A stretch of DNA of 64,000 nt, taken from the NCBI GenBank assembly GCA_946406115.1, contig OX291547.1, positions 15,691,001 to 15,755,000 of the forward strand, read 5' to 3'. Of this stretch, positions 55,801 through 64,000 are shown in pieces. A model generated the notes under the pieces. It did not search any database. It saw nothing but the letters and a program-made list of their open reading frames with translations, and had not been told where the DNA came from. Source of the DNA: Apoda limacodes (lineage: Eukaryota; Arthropoda; Insecta; Lepidoptera; Limacodidae). Numbering within the stretch: position 1 is the first letter of the stretch; every line of letters begins with the position of its first letter. Both the position numbers and the translations under genes were made by a program.

Positions 55801-58800
55801 TGTAAAGGATTTAGCTAGCTAGAGATTGATAGAGACTGGTGATATGTTGAGGTGCTGCAATGTCTTACAACGCTGCTACGAAGTTTATTCAGTTCAAGAT
55901 CGCAAGACACATTTCATCTCGGAAGAGCTCGTGGTCCTGTGATACTCGTCTATCGAAAGCGATAGACGAAGCCAAGCAAAGTCGTACGAGATCACTACTT
56001 GGATTGGTAACCACCTTGTAGCATATTTTTTTAGCTTCTCCGAGTTTTGAAGGCGTAATTCTGACAGTCAATTGGCCACTAGCTCGATAACGCCCGCCAA
56101 CCCGCATTGGGACAGCGTAGTGGACAGTGGCCTAAGCCTCCTTCTTCAAGAAGTCTGTGCCCCTGCAGTGAGGCGTATAACGGCTGAAGCAAAATATTGT
56201 AAGCCTTAGCCATCATTTCGCAATAGAACACTCAGTTTACTAATTAGCACTGTGACGTTTTTTTAAAGATACTGAAGGCGGAGCAGTTTTAAGCTTACCT
56301 TGTTATCTAAGTATAGTAATTATATACCTGCCTACCTTGTGTTGCGAACTTTGGAATTTCTTAGTCCTTGAACATATATGTCCTTCATAATCATCTTGGC
56401 AACTATCTGAAAAACATTTTTTTATAATAAATTTCAAACAATAATAATTTTAAACCAATGACACAGCACCATCATGTCCCAAACTCAGCAATGGTTGTAA
56501 TGTAGGGCCCTACTAGTTTTTGTAAATACATACATATATTTCGAACAAAAAGCACCTAGACTCAGATAAACACAAATTTTACAGCATATAAATGTTTGTT
56601 CTTTGCGGGGATCAAACCCTAAGTAGTCAATGGCAACACAAAATTTAAAATGGGTTGAAGAAAAAACTTTATGGAAAACTACTACATAGTTATTTTTTAA
56701 TAGCAAAAATGCTTTTCGACAACTTGAAATTTACAAGGGTATTAACTTCTTAATAATAAAACAAATTATTTACATAATAAAATATTTAAATGTGTTCAAT
56801 AAATAATTTTAATTTTTACTGTTTGACATACACAAAACGGTAAAATTATACTATTTCAAAACAAATACTATTAAGTTTCTTGCCAGCTCTTCTCCCCTGA
56901 CATTAGCATGACGAACTAATAGTAAAGCTTTTCTAATTGACAAGGGTATTGTCATTTTTTATTTAGAAGTATTAAACCTTAATAATAGTAACGTGCTATA
57001 AAATTGAGAACAAATATGACATTTGAAGATACTAAAGTGTTTTTAAAATAATTACTCACCTAAAATAAAAAATGGGTTTCACTAAATAAGCAGAGACTAA
57101 AGTATATTTTATTTATAAAAGTAAAAACATGAATAATCACTTACTGGTTCCCGTAAAAGTAAAAATGCCTGCAAAGATCCCTACAATACTACATGTTGTA
57201 AATTTTTTTAAACTTATGTTTCCCTCGCAGCCTTGTTGGTAGTGTGGTCGACTGCTGTGCAGAGGGACGTGGGTTCGATTCCCGCACTGGATAATCATTT
57301 TTGTAATAAACATTTGTGTTTGTCTTGAGTCTGGGTGTTTTATGTATGTATTTACAAAAAAAAGTAATATATGTATTTGTATCTGTTGTCTGGTATCCAT
57401 AACACAAGCTTTGCTTACTTTGGGTTCAGACGGCGCTGTGTGTAATGTCCAAATATATTTATTATTATTTACATTTAAAAAACAAAAAAAAAAGGTCCGT
57501 AACATAACATATGAACACGTAACTCTTTACCTATATAAAATCACGCGCGCATAATATTAAATCGGGTCCGTGACAAAAAGGAAAATTATTAGTTTTTCCT
57601 TAATAAACTAGGGCATCTGATTTAATTCACCGACCATGGTCTCTGTAATTACCTTGAGTACTCGAGAACTTATAAATATGCAGCATTTGATAGCAAGCTC
57701 TTAAAATAAAACGCAGATTTGCATCAAGTAAATAAATTATTAGGCACTTATTCCTCAAATACAATTCAGTTTTAGAGTTCCGCAGCAATATGACATAAAG
57801 CGGAATCGTGTCCGGCCGCATTTCACACCTTTACAATTCCACCGTACTTTGAACTGATTCTGATGATTTTTTTTGTCAAATGTGTAATACCATACATTTT
57901 TGTAACATAATTAAGACAAAAAAAAAATAAGGGTAGCTCTTCATAATTTGTACTGAGTATTTCAAGCACCCCATTATTGTGTGGGGTGGGGTATCGTTGT
58001 CTCCATGGATTGTTGGATAGGTTGCCGAAAAACTATTTAAGATTTTAAAGTAAGTTTTTCTCTCAGTTACATATTTACTTTGCGATTTGTAAGCTCCCTT
58101 ACTGTTTAACCGTAAGTTTTAAAACCTAAGAACGAGTAGTGAGATGGGCTTCTATACATTTTGCCCCTGAAAATGCGTTACCCGAGTATTTCAGTACCTA
58201 GGTCCTGTCGCATGCACAGAACTGTGTTGTACACCTCAATCAGAGATCAGAATACTTGTCTTGTACCAGGAGCATGAAGTCGAATCGACAAAAATACCAG
58301 TTTAAAATATGTAGTAGGCACTGTATCCTTGAGCCTAGTGAACGTGATATGAATTTAAATACATAATAAATAAAGTGAAAAACTATGTGCCATAGATGTC
58401 TAGCACTGTCTTGCACTTGTCGAGGCCTCAGGTTTTCTAGCATGTCCCTGATTTAAAAGTATTTTTTTACGATTTGAACTAAGGTTTTTATGATTCAGTC
58501 AGATCTAGAGCAAGATGAGATAATTTTTATTCGTAAGAGACATGTTTTTTAATGGTGCTTAAGTTAAAAGGCAGTACGTGACAGTAAAAACAAGGATGAC
58601 GCGATAAGCAAATAAGCGTGCATAAGTAGTGCAGCTACATCGCAATTCACGGTTATTAAATTGAAATACATGAAATAATCTAATAGTTAATCACACGTCA
58701 TTGTTAGCAAAGTTGTAGGCTAATAGCACTTAGAACTTTGAAGATGTCTTCAAAAATCTTTCAAAAAACAGTAAAAAGGGGTAACTTTAGGATTTTTTTC

Positions 58801-60048
58801 TATCGAATAAAAGTTCATATCGTGTTTTCACTCATTTCAGTGTCTGAATCATACCATGAAGAATACAAACATCAAATTTTAGTCGGATCTGTTTAGCGGA
58901 TCCGGAGAAACATTTGCCGAAAAAAAATTAAATTTAGGCAGTATAGCCCTTTAAACTGTATACATAAATGAGCACATGACATATTTCACTTTTACATGTC
59001 ATGCAAAACTATTCATCAATAACTTCAATACAGTTTACATTAATATTTATTTGCAATTTATTCCATATACATATATTTTTTTTAAATTTATTGATTATCT
59101 TTTATCATAAAACTAAGAAGGCATACACATAATAATGATAAGAAAAACCACTGTTACTTACCTGATAATTTTTATATTCAACCCTTAGTTCTTGCTGGTG
59201 ATAAGGGTCGATAGCCGGCACCCCCAAATCCATTATTCCGTCACTCATAAGGGCCATACCATCTCCAATAGCTTCTTTCAAACAATCATCTGCGTCTATT
59301 GAATTTCTGTTGCATGTCCTCATATATTTATCTGAAAAGTTATATGCATAGTTTATATAACTATGCACATATATATATATATACTAGCTGTCCCGGCGAA
59401 CGTTGTTCCGCTGCCGTCCCTCTGTACCCGGCGAAAGTTGGTTTTTACCTAACGAGATAAAAAACTATCCTATCTTTTAAGTTGGATCAAATAACAGATA
59501 TTTACGAAGTTTGATCAAAATCGGTTCAGTAGTTTAGGAGTCCATTGAGGACAAACATTGTGACACGAGATTTATATATATTAAGATATACCTACACTAT
59601 ACAACTATGTATGATTATATAACTATGAATCCTTGATTCTAGTGTTTGTAAAGTTAAATTAAAAAGCTGTGTTCTGATAAATAAATTGATTATTTTAATA
59701 GAAAATCCCATAGCTCCAATCTTAATGCACGGAATTCAATAAACTTTATAACTCTTTTGAAAAGTAGAATTGAACCCCCTGTAGCAAATGATTTTCAGTG
59801 ATTTCTTTCGCAGTTAGTTGCCAGCTGACTCCACAATTACAACTTTCTATATTATGCTTTTGTTACAGGCTTATTTTTATTAGGTATTTAATGTTTTAAT
59901 TTTATTTCGCCATTCGAATTCGAACATTATAAAAAAAAATTATAGTAAACAGTGTAAAATAAAAAAAACACTTACTGATATCTATCAACCCGTAACAATT
60001 ATGAATTAATGTAAATAAACTTAGACACAGAAAAATTAACATTTTCAT
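49707..60048 (-). CDS. tko-C: takeout/JHBP-family secreted protein, 6 exons, 252 aa
   Basis: Spliced CDS: 59976-60048, 59162-59331, 56336-56406, 53450-53589, 50834-50983, 49707-49861 (759 bp with stop), GT-AG throughout, phases 1-0-2-1-1. The signal peptide MKMLIFLCLSLFTLIH is followed by Cys31 and Cys41 and by IDPYHQQELRVEYKNYQ. Exon 4 encodes RAGDDRFHLEIDMFSP and ends GEFKTTM, so the extra cysteine of tko-A and tko-B is absent. Exon 6 ends LFPAN then TAA. It is predicted to be a secreted carrier of a hydrophobic ligand like its neighbours, and the open frame suggests it works. It is the first gene of the array in transcriptional order. Introns contain LINE, Helitron, SINE and 5S-like relics. 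The upstream region shows no clear similarity to that of A and B, so its expression may differ. Confidence 0.9.
49995..50345 (+). mobile_element. LINE 3' end, plus strand
   Basis: Decayed 'catcggcagggaattcatcc', GLWNE near 50148, and the tail 'gatgaccgcttaccatcagg' then 'ccacctaagtggtataaaa'. Same family as 40716; inside tko-C intron 5. Confidence 0.7.
50834..50983 (-). CDS. tko-C exon 5
   Basis: This 150-bp exon encodes DLVYTWKLDGKPEKKDNETY and FYMRPDVGSLKSYLSDD, with donor gtaagt. Confidence 0.9.
51362..51590 (-). mobile_element. LINE 3' end, minus strand, with deletion
   Basis: Poly(T), 'accactaaggtggtaaacaa', 'ataacttctttcttcaagaa' (the FKKEVI site) and 'ttccctgccgatggcgagca'. The LPRTxxLWNEL block is deleted. 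Confidence 0.65.
51785..52290 (+). pseudogene. Jockey-type LINE: RT C-terminal segment
   Basis: An unbroken 156-codon plus-strand frame (51800-52270): LPLLDYADVSYLDLIEELL, DRLQNLCIRFIFGLRKYDHI, LPLRLRRNTHILTLLYSV, FTVKASLVWNNLPADI, ending FKTKIKSFFLQ and a stop. This is the standard tail of Jockey-like ORF2 proteins. The 5' part is absent, as in most LINE insertions. Conservation suggests a young insertion in tko-C intron 4. Confidence 0.85.
52405..52460 (-). mobile_element. SINE core scrap
   Basis: 'acacccagactcaagacgaa' with 'aaatgttcatcacataaatg' is the reverse complement of the SINE core at 57300-57340. Confidence 0.5.
53450..53589 (-). CDS. tko-C exon 4
   Basis: This 140-bp exon encodes MRAGDDRFHLEIDMFSPK and FVNGTYNGLG, ending EFKTTM at donor gttagt. 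Confidence 0.9.
54001..54290. repeat. three-copy ~105-120 bp tandem repeat
   Basis: Units begin near 54001 and 54121 ('tagttatttt') and 54227. All share 'acaatatgggta', 'gggcttgct', 'actaaatgcaatatgg' and 'ggcggact'. Diverged between copies; in tko-C intron 3. Confidence 0.7.
54600..54870. other. less AT-rich stretch, origin unclear
   Basis: 'cagggcgccggggcgaactt' and nearby stand out in composition. An 84-codon minus frame (54667-54921) has no motif. Possibly the front part of the Helitron relic. Confidence 0.3.
54880..55280 (+). pseudogene. Helitron helicase (Pif1-like) C-terminal relic
   Basis: Plus-strand pieces in order: IPSDINRTEGLPQELEIFC, RYNVDVSKGLVNGAMGHITE, NILPFFRRA, DTDIPSVRIDFG, then a decayed VHKMQCSTVDHAVIYLGPKLF. 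This order (NGAMG.. then HKxQGxTxD..) is that of Pif1-type helicase domains of Helitron transposons. At least three frame breaks; inactive. In tko-C intron 3. Confidence 0.7.
55425..55500 (+). mobile_element. short LINE tail plus (TA)n
   Basis: 'actatcaggcggaccgtaag' and 'caccttagtgctatcaaaaa' are the plus-strand tail of the LINE family, followed by (TA)n at 55478-55493. Confidence 0.55.
55890..56205 (+). mobile_element. 5S-like head plus RTE-like tail (SINE-like composite)
   Basis: 55968-56020 ('gaagccaagcaaagtcg', 'ctacttggattggtaacca') resembles the 5S rRNA promoter half. About 75 bases later, 'cccgccaacccgcattggga', 'cagcgtagtgga' and 'tgcccctgcagtgagg' resemble the common RTE-type tail of lepidopteran repeats. 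In tko-C intron 3 just below exon 3. Confidence 0.5.
56336..56406 (-). CDS. tko-C exon 3
   Basis: This 71-bp exon encodes IVAKMIMKDIYVQGLRNSK, with acceptor ..ttcag and donor gtaggc. Too short to stand out alone, it fits by length, phase and alignment to the paralogues. Confidence 0.85.
56490..56605 (-). mobile_element. SINE fragment, minus strand
   Basis: The reverse complement reads 'gtttgatccccgcaaagaac' (decayed box B side), 'gtttatctgagtctaggtgc' and 'atgtatgtatttacaaaaac', as in the SINE at 57215. Confidence 0.6.
57215..57485 (+). mobile_element. tRNA-type SINE with box A and box B
   Basis: Box A-like TGTTGGTAGTGTGG at 57234-57247 and a perfect box B GGTTCGATTCC at 57272-57282, 25 bases apart, give the Pol III promoter of a tRNA-derived head. 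The body has 'cttgagtctgggtgttttat', 'gtctggtatccataacacaa' and ends near 'atatttattattattt'. Most complete of four copies here. Confidence 0.75.
57486..58560. other. tko-C intron 2 DNA, nothing recognised
   Basis: No coding frame or structured repeat seen. Confidence 0.4.
58560..58715 (-). mobile_element. second copy of the inverted-repeat element's core
   Basis: The reverse complement shares 'tttcatgtatttcaat', 'gtgaattgc', 'atcgcgt.atccttgttt' and 'actgtcacgta.tgcc' with 46260-46430, in the same order. Confidence 0.65.
59162..59331 (-). CDS. tko-C exon 2 (paired cysteines, IDPYHQ motif)
   Basis: This 170-bp exon encodes KYMRTCNRNSIDADDC and IDPYHQQELRVEYKNYQ, with acceptor ..tttcag and donor gtaagt. 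Confidence 0.9.
59383..59585 (+). mobile_element. 'tagctgtcccggcgaacg' dispersed element
   Basis: Short copy in tko-C intron 1, preceded by (AT)n. The 3' part matches the copy at 9505-9706 base for base by eye. Confidence 0.65.
59976..60048 (-). CDS. tko-C exon 1 (start codon and signal peptide)
   Basis: ATG at 60048-60046. Encodes MKMLIFLCLSLFTLIHNCYG, ending in phase 1 at donor gtaagt. A second in-frame ATG two codons later is possible but would only shorten the signal peptide. Confidence 0.86.
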
Positions 60049-60300
60049 ATTTTTGATAAATTCAATATGACATAAGATAAATTCAATGACATAAGCGAGT
60101 AACTTTGTCTGAGTGTGTCACTCACTGGTGTAGTAAGATTGTTCTGACTTACTTTACCACAGACACTTCGGTAACGTAACACAGATTGCACAAAAACCAG
60201 TCTCCAATGTCATCAAGTTGTATAATAACTTGTGCAGCATTAGAACTGCGTGTATAAAATTATACGTATGTCGTTGTTAGTAATGGACTACATATACCTA
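60049..60300 (-). promoter_or_regulatory. tko-C upstream DNA
   Basis: The expected promoter position. Only a short internal duplication is seen ('aaattcaat.atgacataag' twice within 60060-60095). It does not resemble the tko-A/tko-B promoter blocks. Confidence 0.3.
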
Positions 60301-60814
60301 CAGGATGGAAAGAGGCTGCGTTTGGAGAGAAAGTATACTAAATGTTGATGATTGCAAATTTCACTGAGAGGAAACATTTCTTTGTTTTCTGATATAATTG
60401 GTTTTAAATATTATTGAATATATCACCTATTTGAGCCGTTATCAAACTGTAATTCCGATCAAATTTTTGGAAATAAGTAATTATTTTTACCTTTTGAGTG
60501 CATTGTATTGATGACGGTTGTTTTTTTTTTGTAATTTTTTTTATTTTTTACAATTAAGTGACTAAATTGCTGTCGAGTGTACAGGCGTGATGTTGTATTA
60601 TGTAGTTGCGTAAGCAAAGCATATTGATGCAGTAGCAGCAATCGCGGTTTATTTGCTGTAATTTTTTGAAGAGTTCCGTTGTCTTTGTCTGATACTGATC
60701 ATCTATATAAAATTTAAATAATACATATATATTTTATGGCATATTATATGTTATGGTATATGTAAATCTTGCAGTTAATACTTTATTTTTTGGTGGTTCA
60801 TCTTCATTACCATA

Positions 60815-61050
60815 TCAGCTCATATTAGGCCACTGCTGGACATAAGCTTCCTCTATGGCACGCCATTTCTCCCGGTCCTCTGCGTTACGCATCCAGCCAC
60901 CCTTTTAAGGTCATCTGTCCACCGGGCTGGAGGGCGTCCCACACTTCGCCTTTCCGTACGCGGTCTTCACTCTAGGATACGTCTGCTCAATCGGCAATCG
61001 GTCCTCCGACAGAGTGGCCAGCCTACTGCTAATACTTCGATCTATGTCAG
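60815..61050 (-). pseudogene. RTE-type LINE: C-terminal relic
   Basis: The minus strand gives GRPPARWTDDLKRVAG in one frame and WMRNAEDREKWRAIEEAYVQ followed by QWPNMS and stop in another. This is the usual closing motif of RTE-clade ORF2 proteins. A frameshift separates the two. Confidence 0.75.
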
Positions 61051-61539
61051 TAACTTTAGTTCTCTTTCGGTGGTTGCAATATATCAATTTACGTGTTATT
61101 TAAATTTGAATTAATAATGTAGGATATAACGGATGGCCATCTTAGTCAGAGGTAAAGTTAGGTAAAAAAGCTATTTATGACCATTTTAAGATATTATTAT
61201 TTCCTATCAAGCATTTAAAAAAAAATCGAAAAATACTTTCATTATAAAGGTTCAAGAAAAAATTTGTTTCTCGTGTCAAAATATTAAACTCGCAAATAAC
61301 ATACGAGTGCAAACTGAGATCTAGATCGAAAAACCTGATCGATGACCAATTTGACATATTCGGACCCTCAAAACCGAATATACTATATTTCATTAAAATA
61401 ACCCTGTCACAATCCTTAAAATCACTTAATACACAGATATTTCTAAACAAAGGTAATAATTAATAAATAAGCCTAATTTTTTTAGACTTTTTTAACCAGT
61501 TTATGTTTTTGGCAACGGACCCCCAAAAGTCAACGCTGT

Positions 61540-62384
61540 CTGTCGTTGACATTCAACTGTATGTTTGGTTGATTTGACTTTCAATCGTATTGGCTTGTTT
61601 ATCCTCATTCCCGATTCGACTCTCGTGTTGTGCGGTCGTGTTTTCGAGCGTCAAGTGCTCTCAGTGTGCTCCGTGTGTGGTGACTCAGTTGGTGCGCATT
61701 CCTGGGTGGTGTTTTGCCTCAGCGCTGACGACCTCGAATTGTTGTTTGGTTTATTGCCCGCAATTCTTGGAAAATCGGCCTGTGTGTTGAAGCGCTGCTC
61801 GGCAGTGTGTATTGGCTGGGAAATCGCTCTCGGCCCGCGCTGGGTGTGTTTGTGCGTTCTTCAACGCGCCCATAACCGAGTGTTTATCGAAGCGATACTG
61901 TGTGTTTTTGTGCGTGAGTGTGTGTTCTCGTAGTCGCGGAACTACTACGCATAGCGGTGACCCTCGCTTGCCTCTTTGACTGTTACCGGTTCGCCCGGTC
62001 TGAGTCCGGCTTTGTGTTAAATCGCTAGCGTAGTATTTCCGCTTCAGCGGTTCGCCGCTCCGTGCATTTACGCGTTTTAAGTGTCGATTGCGTTTTAGTT
62101 CGTAGAAATCCAGTTCCGAGTGCTCAAGGGCTGGTGGGTGAGATCGTATAGCTCTTTTCAGAGCTGCGGTCTACCTAACGTTCTTCGTTAAATCACGTCT
62201 CGTTGCTGGGGGGAAACCTAACGGTGACAACGTAACCCCGGCCGTAGGAGTAGGAGTTAGGTACACACCAGGCAATCCGTAGCACTGCGGGGCGCCTGGC
62301 CACATTTTAGGTATTCCTGCTCCTCGCCAGCAATGGTGGGGAGTCACTAGGCACACAAAAATCTACACCTCGGTCACTCCCGCG
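61540..62384 (+). mobile_element. 5' untranslated region of Jockey-type LINE
   Basis: GC content rises sharply near 61540 and stays high up to the ORF1 start. Open frames here (61565-61933) read through G/T-rich sequence without motifs. In this clade the 5' end carries an internal Pol II promoter; the precise 5' end was not identified. Confidence 0.6.
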
Positions 62385-64000
62385 ATGGCCGAGCAACTCA
62401 TCAGCTTGTCCCCGGACCAGCTAGGGGCAATCGTGCAAAATCTTGTTCGCGATCGCCCAGAGCTGGCCCACGCCATCATAAAGGCTATGGGGCCTGCCCT
62501 CACTGCGTCCAGCACAACCGCGCCCCCCCCGTCCGTCTCATCGCGTTCGACTCCGCGCTCTCGCTCGCGCAATCGTTCGCGCTCTCTCTCCCGCGAACCC
62601 CGCGAACCCCGCAACCGCGACCCGCGTCTCGCTCGCCGCGCTCTTCGGGCCCCTGCGCCCGTTCGCCCTCCCACTCCGGTAGCCGATGAGACCCTTTCTC
62701 GGTCTCTCGCTACCCCGCCCCCCGCAACCTCCGAAACCGCACCCCGGTCTCCAGCAGCCGTAATGTCCGCTGAGTCGGCGTTGTCTGAGGACGACGAAGG
62801 CTTCAAAGTGGTTGGCCTGGGAACCAAAAAGGGTAAAAAACGGAAGAAGTCCGCCAAGTCTAAAAAGGCTTCGGCGGCATCCGCTCTGGAGTCTTCTACT
62901 CCTCCTCCCTGCGATTCAGAGGCTAAACGCCTCAAAGCGCCTAGCGCTCCCCCGTCTCCGTCCCCGTCCACCTCGGCGGCCAGCCCTGAGCTAGCCGCCA
63001 TGGACACAACCCCCCCCGCCGCCACCTCTTCGCAGTCCGACTGTCCCACTTCGGGACGGAAGGATAAATCTCCGCCGCCCATTGTCATCAAAGACAAAGG
63101 GGCCTGGCCGATCATTGCTAACGCTATGAAGGCCAAGCGGATCAATTATACGCACGCCCGCAATGATGCCGAGCGCGGCATCAAAGTGCAGGTCCCGACA
63201 CCGTCAGATTTCCGAAATCTGACGGCTTTCCTTACGGCCCAAAAGTATGAATACCATACTTACTCGCTGGCCGAGGAACGCGTTCTCCGCGCAGTCATAA
63301 GGGGAGTTCCTAAGGAATTCTCCACAAAGACTGTGCAGGACGACCTCATCGTCCAAGGCCTCCCCGTACGGGAAGTACATCGCATGTACAATGGCCGTAA
63401 TAAGTCCGAGTGCTATGACATGGTGCTCGTTGTACTAGACCTGACAACAGAAGGCAAAGCCATCTTTAATATCAAAGATGTTTGCAGCCTCAAAGGCATC
63501 AGGGTCGAGACTCCGCACAAGCGGTCGAACCCTAGCCAATGCCACAGATGCCAGCTATATGGCCACGCGCAGCGCAACTGCAGACGCAGACCGCGCTGCG
63601 TCAAATGTTTACGCGATCACGCCACTCCGGACTGTGATCGCGATCGCTCTAACGCATCCGACCCGGTCGCTTGCGTACTCTGTGGGAGTGAAGGCCACCC
63701 AGCGAATTACCGCGGGTGCCCCAAAGCTCCCAAACAGAGCTCGCGTAAACCCAAACAGGGTAAATCGCGTCCCCCCGCCCCCCGCCAACAGGCTCCGCTC
63801 GTGCCTGCACCTCTCCCCGCTGTCAACGCCTGGAGCCGTCCTCCAGCGCTAGTCGTCGCGTCCAAATCAAAGGAGACAGACAAACTTTTGTCTACTCTCC
63901 CCGGGCCCGTCTCAGTTACGGGTATTCCCTACCCCGCCCCTCTCATGTCTCGGGACATTCCGCGTCCAGCGCCTATGAGAAGTGCTCCCGCACCTCTCGC
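62385..64000 (+). CDS. Jockey-type LINE ORF1 (gag-like nucleic-acid-binding protein), partial
   Basis: ATG at 62385 opens a frame that stays open for 538 codons to the window edge. After a short acidic start (MAEQLISLSPDQLGAIVQNL), residues ~52-85 are Ser/Arg-rich and ~125-225 Pro/Ser/Ala- and Lys-rich. A globular part at ~235-370 (GAWPIIANAMKAKRINY, AVIRGVPKEFSTKTVQDDL) has the look of the RRM-like and PRE_C2HC regions of Jockey ORF1. Three zinc knuckles follow: CX2CX4HX4C (~386), CX2CX3HX4C (~405), CX2CX4HX6C (~430). Such proteins coat element RNA in a ribonucleoprotein. No stop or frameshift, so this is a young copy; a 260-codon frame on the other strand is its shadow. Strong GC-rich codon use contrasts with the surrounding DNA. 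Confidence 0.88.
   Translation, partial: MAEQLISLSPDQLGAIVQNLVRDRPELAHAIIKAMGPALTASSTTAPPPSVSSRSTPRSRSRNRSRSLSREPREPRNRDPRLARRALRAPAPVRPPTPVADETLSRSLATPPPATSETAPRSPAAVMSAESALSEDDEGFKVVGLGTKKGKKRKKSAKSKKASAASALESSTPPPCDSEAKRLKAPSAPPSPSPSTSAASPELAAMDTTPPAATSSQSDCPTSGRKDKSPPPIVIKDKGAWPIIANAMKAKRINYTHARNDAERGIKVQVPTPSDFRNLTAFLTAQKYEYHTYSLAEERVLRAVIRGVPKEFSTKTVQDDLIVQGLPVREVHRMYNGRNKSECYDMVLVVLDLTTEGKAIFNIKDVCSLKGIRVETPHKRSNPSQCHRCQLYGHAQRNCRRRPRCVKCLRDHATPDCDRDRSNASDPVACVLCGSEGHPANYRGCPKAPKQSSRKPKQGKSRPPAPRQQAPLVPAPLPAVNAWSRPPALVVASKSKETDKLLSTLPGPVSVTGIPYPAPLMSRDIPRPAPMRSAPAPL

Noticed and set aside
57215..57300. A functional tRNA gene
   Set aside because: Box A and B are present but no cloverleaf can be drawn and the body continues as a SINE with several copies.
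62363..63145. 260-codon minus-strand frame
   Set aside because: Shadow of the Jockey ORF1; its product is Gly/Ala/Arg low-complexity sequence with no motif.
1..64000. CRISPR arrays, operons, ribosome-binding sites
   Set aside because: The window is eukaryotic; the tandem arrays have no spacer-repeat alternation and no cas-like genes.

Overview
The window looks like nuclear DNA of a moth or butterfly (Lepidoptera). It is AT-rich, with long introns crowded by repeats. It carries several dispersed repeats that I recall from lepidopteran genomes: the repeat ending in a GGTACGGAACCCTA-type motif, the 'tagctgtcccggcgaacg' repeat, LINE tails ending in 'ccactaaggtggcaaac', and a tRNA-type SINE. The species cannot be named from this. 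There is no sign of prokaryotic organisation.

The only host genes I can support are three tandem, same-orientation (minus strand) members of the takeout / juvenile-hormone-binding-protein (JHBP) family. I call them tko-A (15580 down to 4203), tko-B (34798 down to 23685) and tko-C (60048 down to 49707). Each has six coding exons, and exons 2-5 have identical lengths in all three (170, 71, 140, 150 bp). Intron phases are also the same (1-0-2-1-1) and every junction read is GT-AG. Each encodes an intact secreted protein (260, 253 and 252 aa) with a signal peptide and the paired N-terminal cysteines of the family. tko-A and tko-B also share promoter-region sequence. tko-A has lost the stop codon used by its paralogues and gained nine residues.

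Layout, left to right. 1-4.2 kb: LINE endonuclease fragment at the edge, then AT-rich DNA and dispersed repeats. 4.2-15.6 kb: tko-A, whose last intron holds a triplicated ~600-bp unit. 15.6-23.7 kb: tko-A promoter region, a GC-rich island, dispersed repeats, and a 3.2-kb foldback-like DNA element (20081-23321) that encloses a 105-bp satellite with 420-bp higher-order structure. 23.7-34.8 kb: tko-B, with a dead mariner element, two LINE relics and a 5S-rRNA-like segment in its introns. 34.8-49.7 kb: TE-dominated intergenic DNA with LINE relics in both orientations, an inverted-repeat element and a PIF/Harbinger transposase scrap. 49.7-60.0 kb: tko-C, with LINE, Helitron, 5S-like/RTE composite and SINE relics. 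60.0-64.0 kb: RTE relic, then the 5' end and an uninterrupted gag-like ORF1 of a Jockey-type LINE that runs off the window.

The strongest unexplained structure is the 20.08-23.32 kb element. It has perfect 55-bp terminal inverted repeats that each contain a hairpin, an 8-bp candidate target duplication, a higher-order satellite array, and inverted satellite monomers beside it. All assignments come from reading the sequence and remembered family motifs; no database search was possible.
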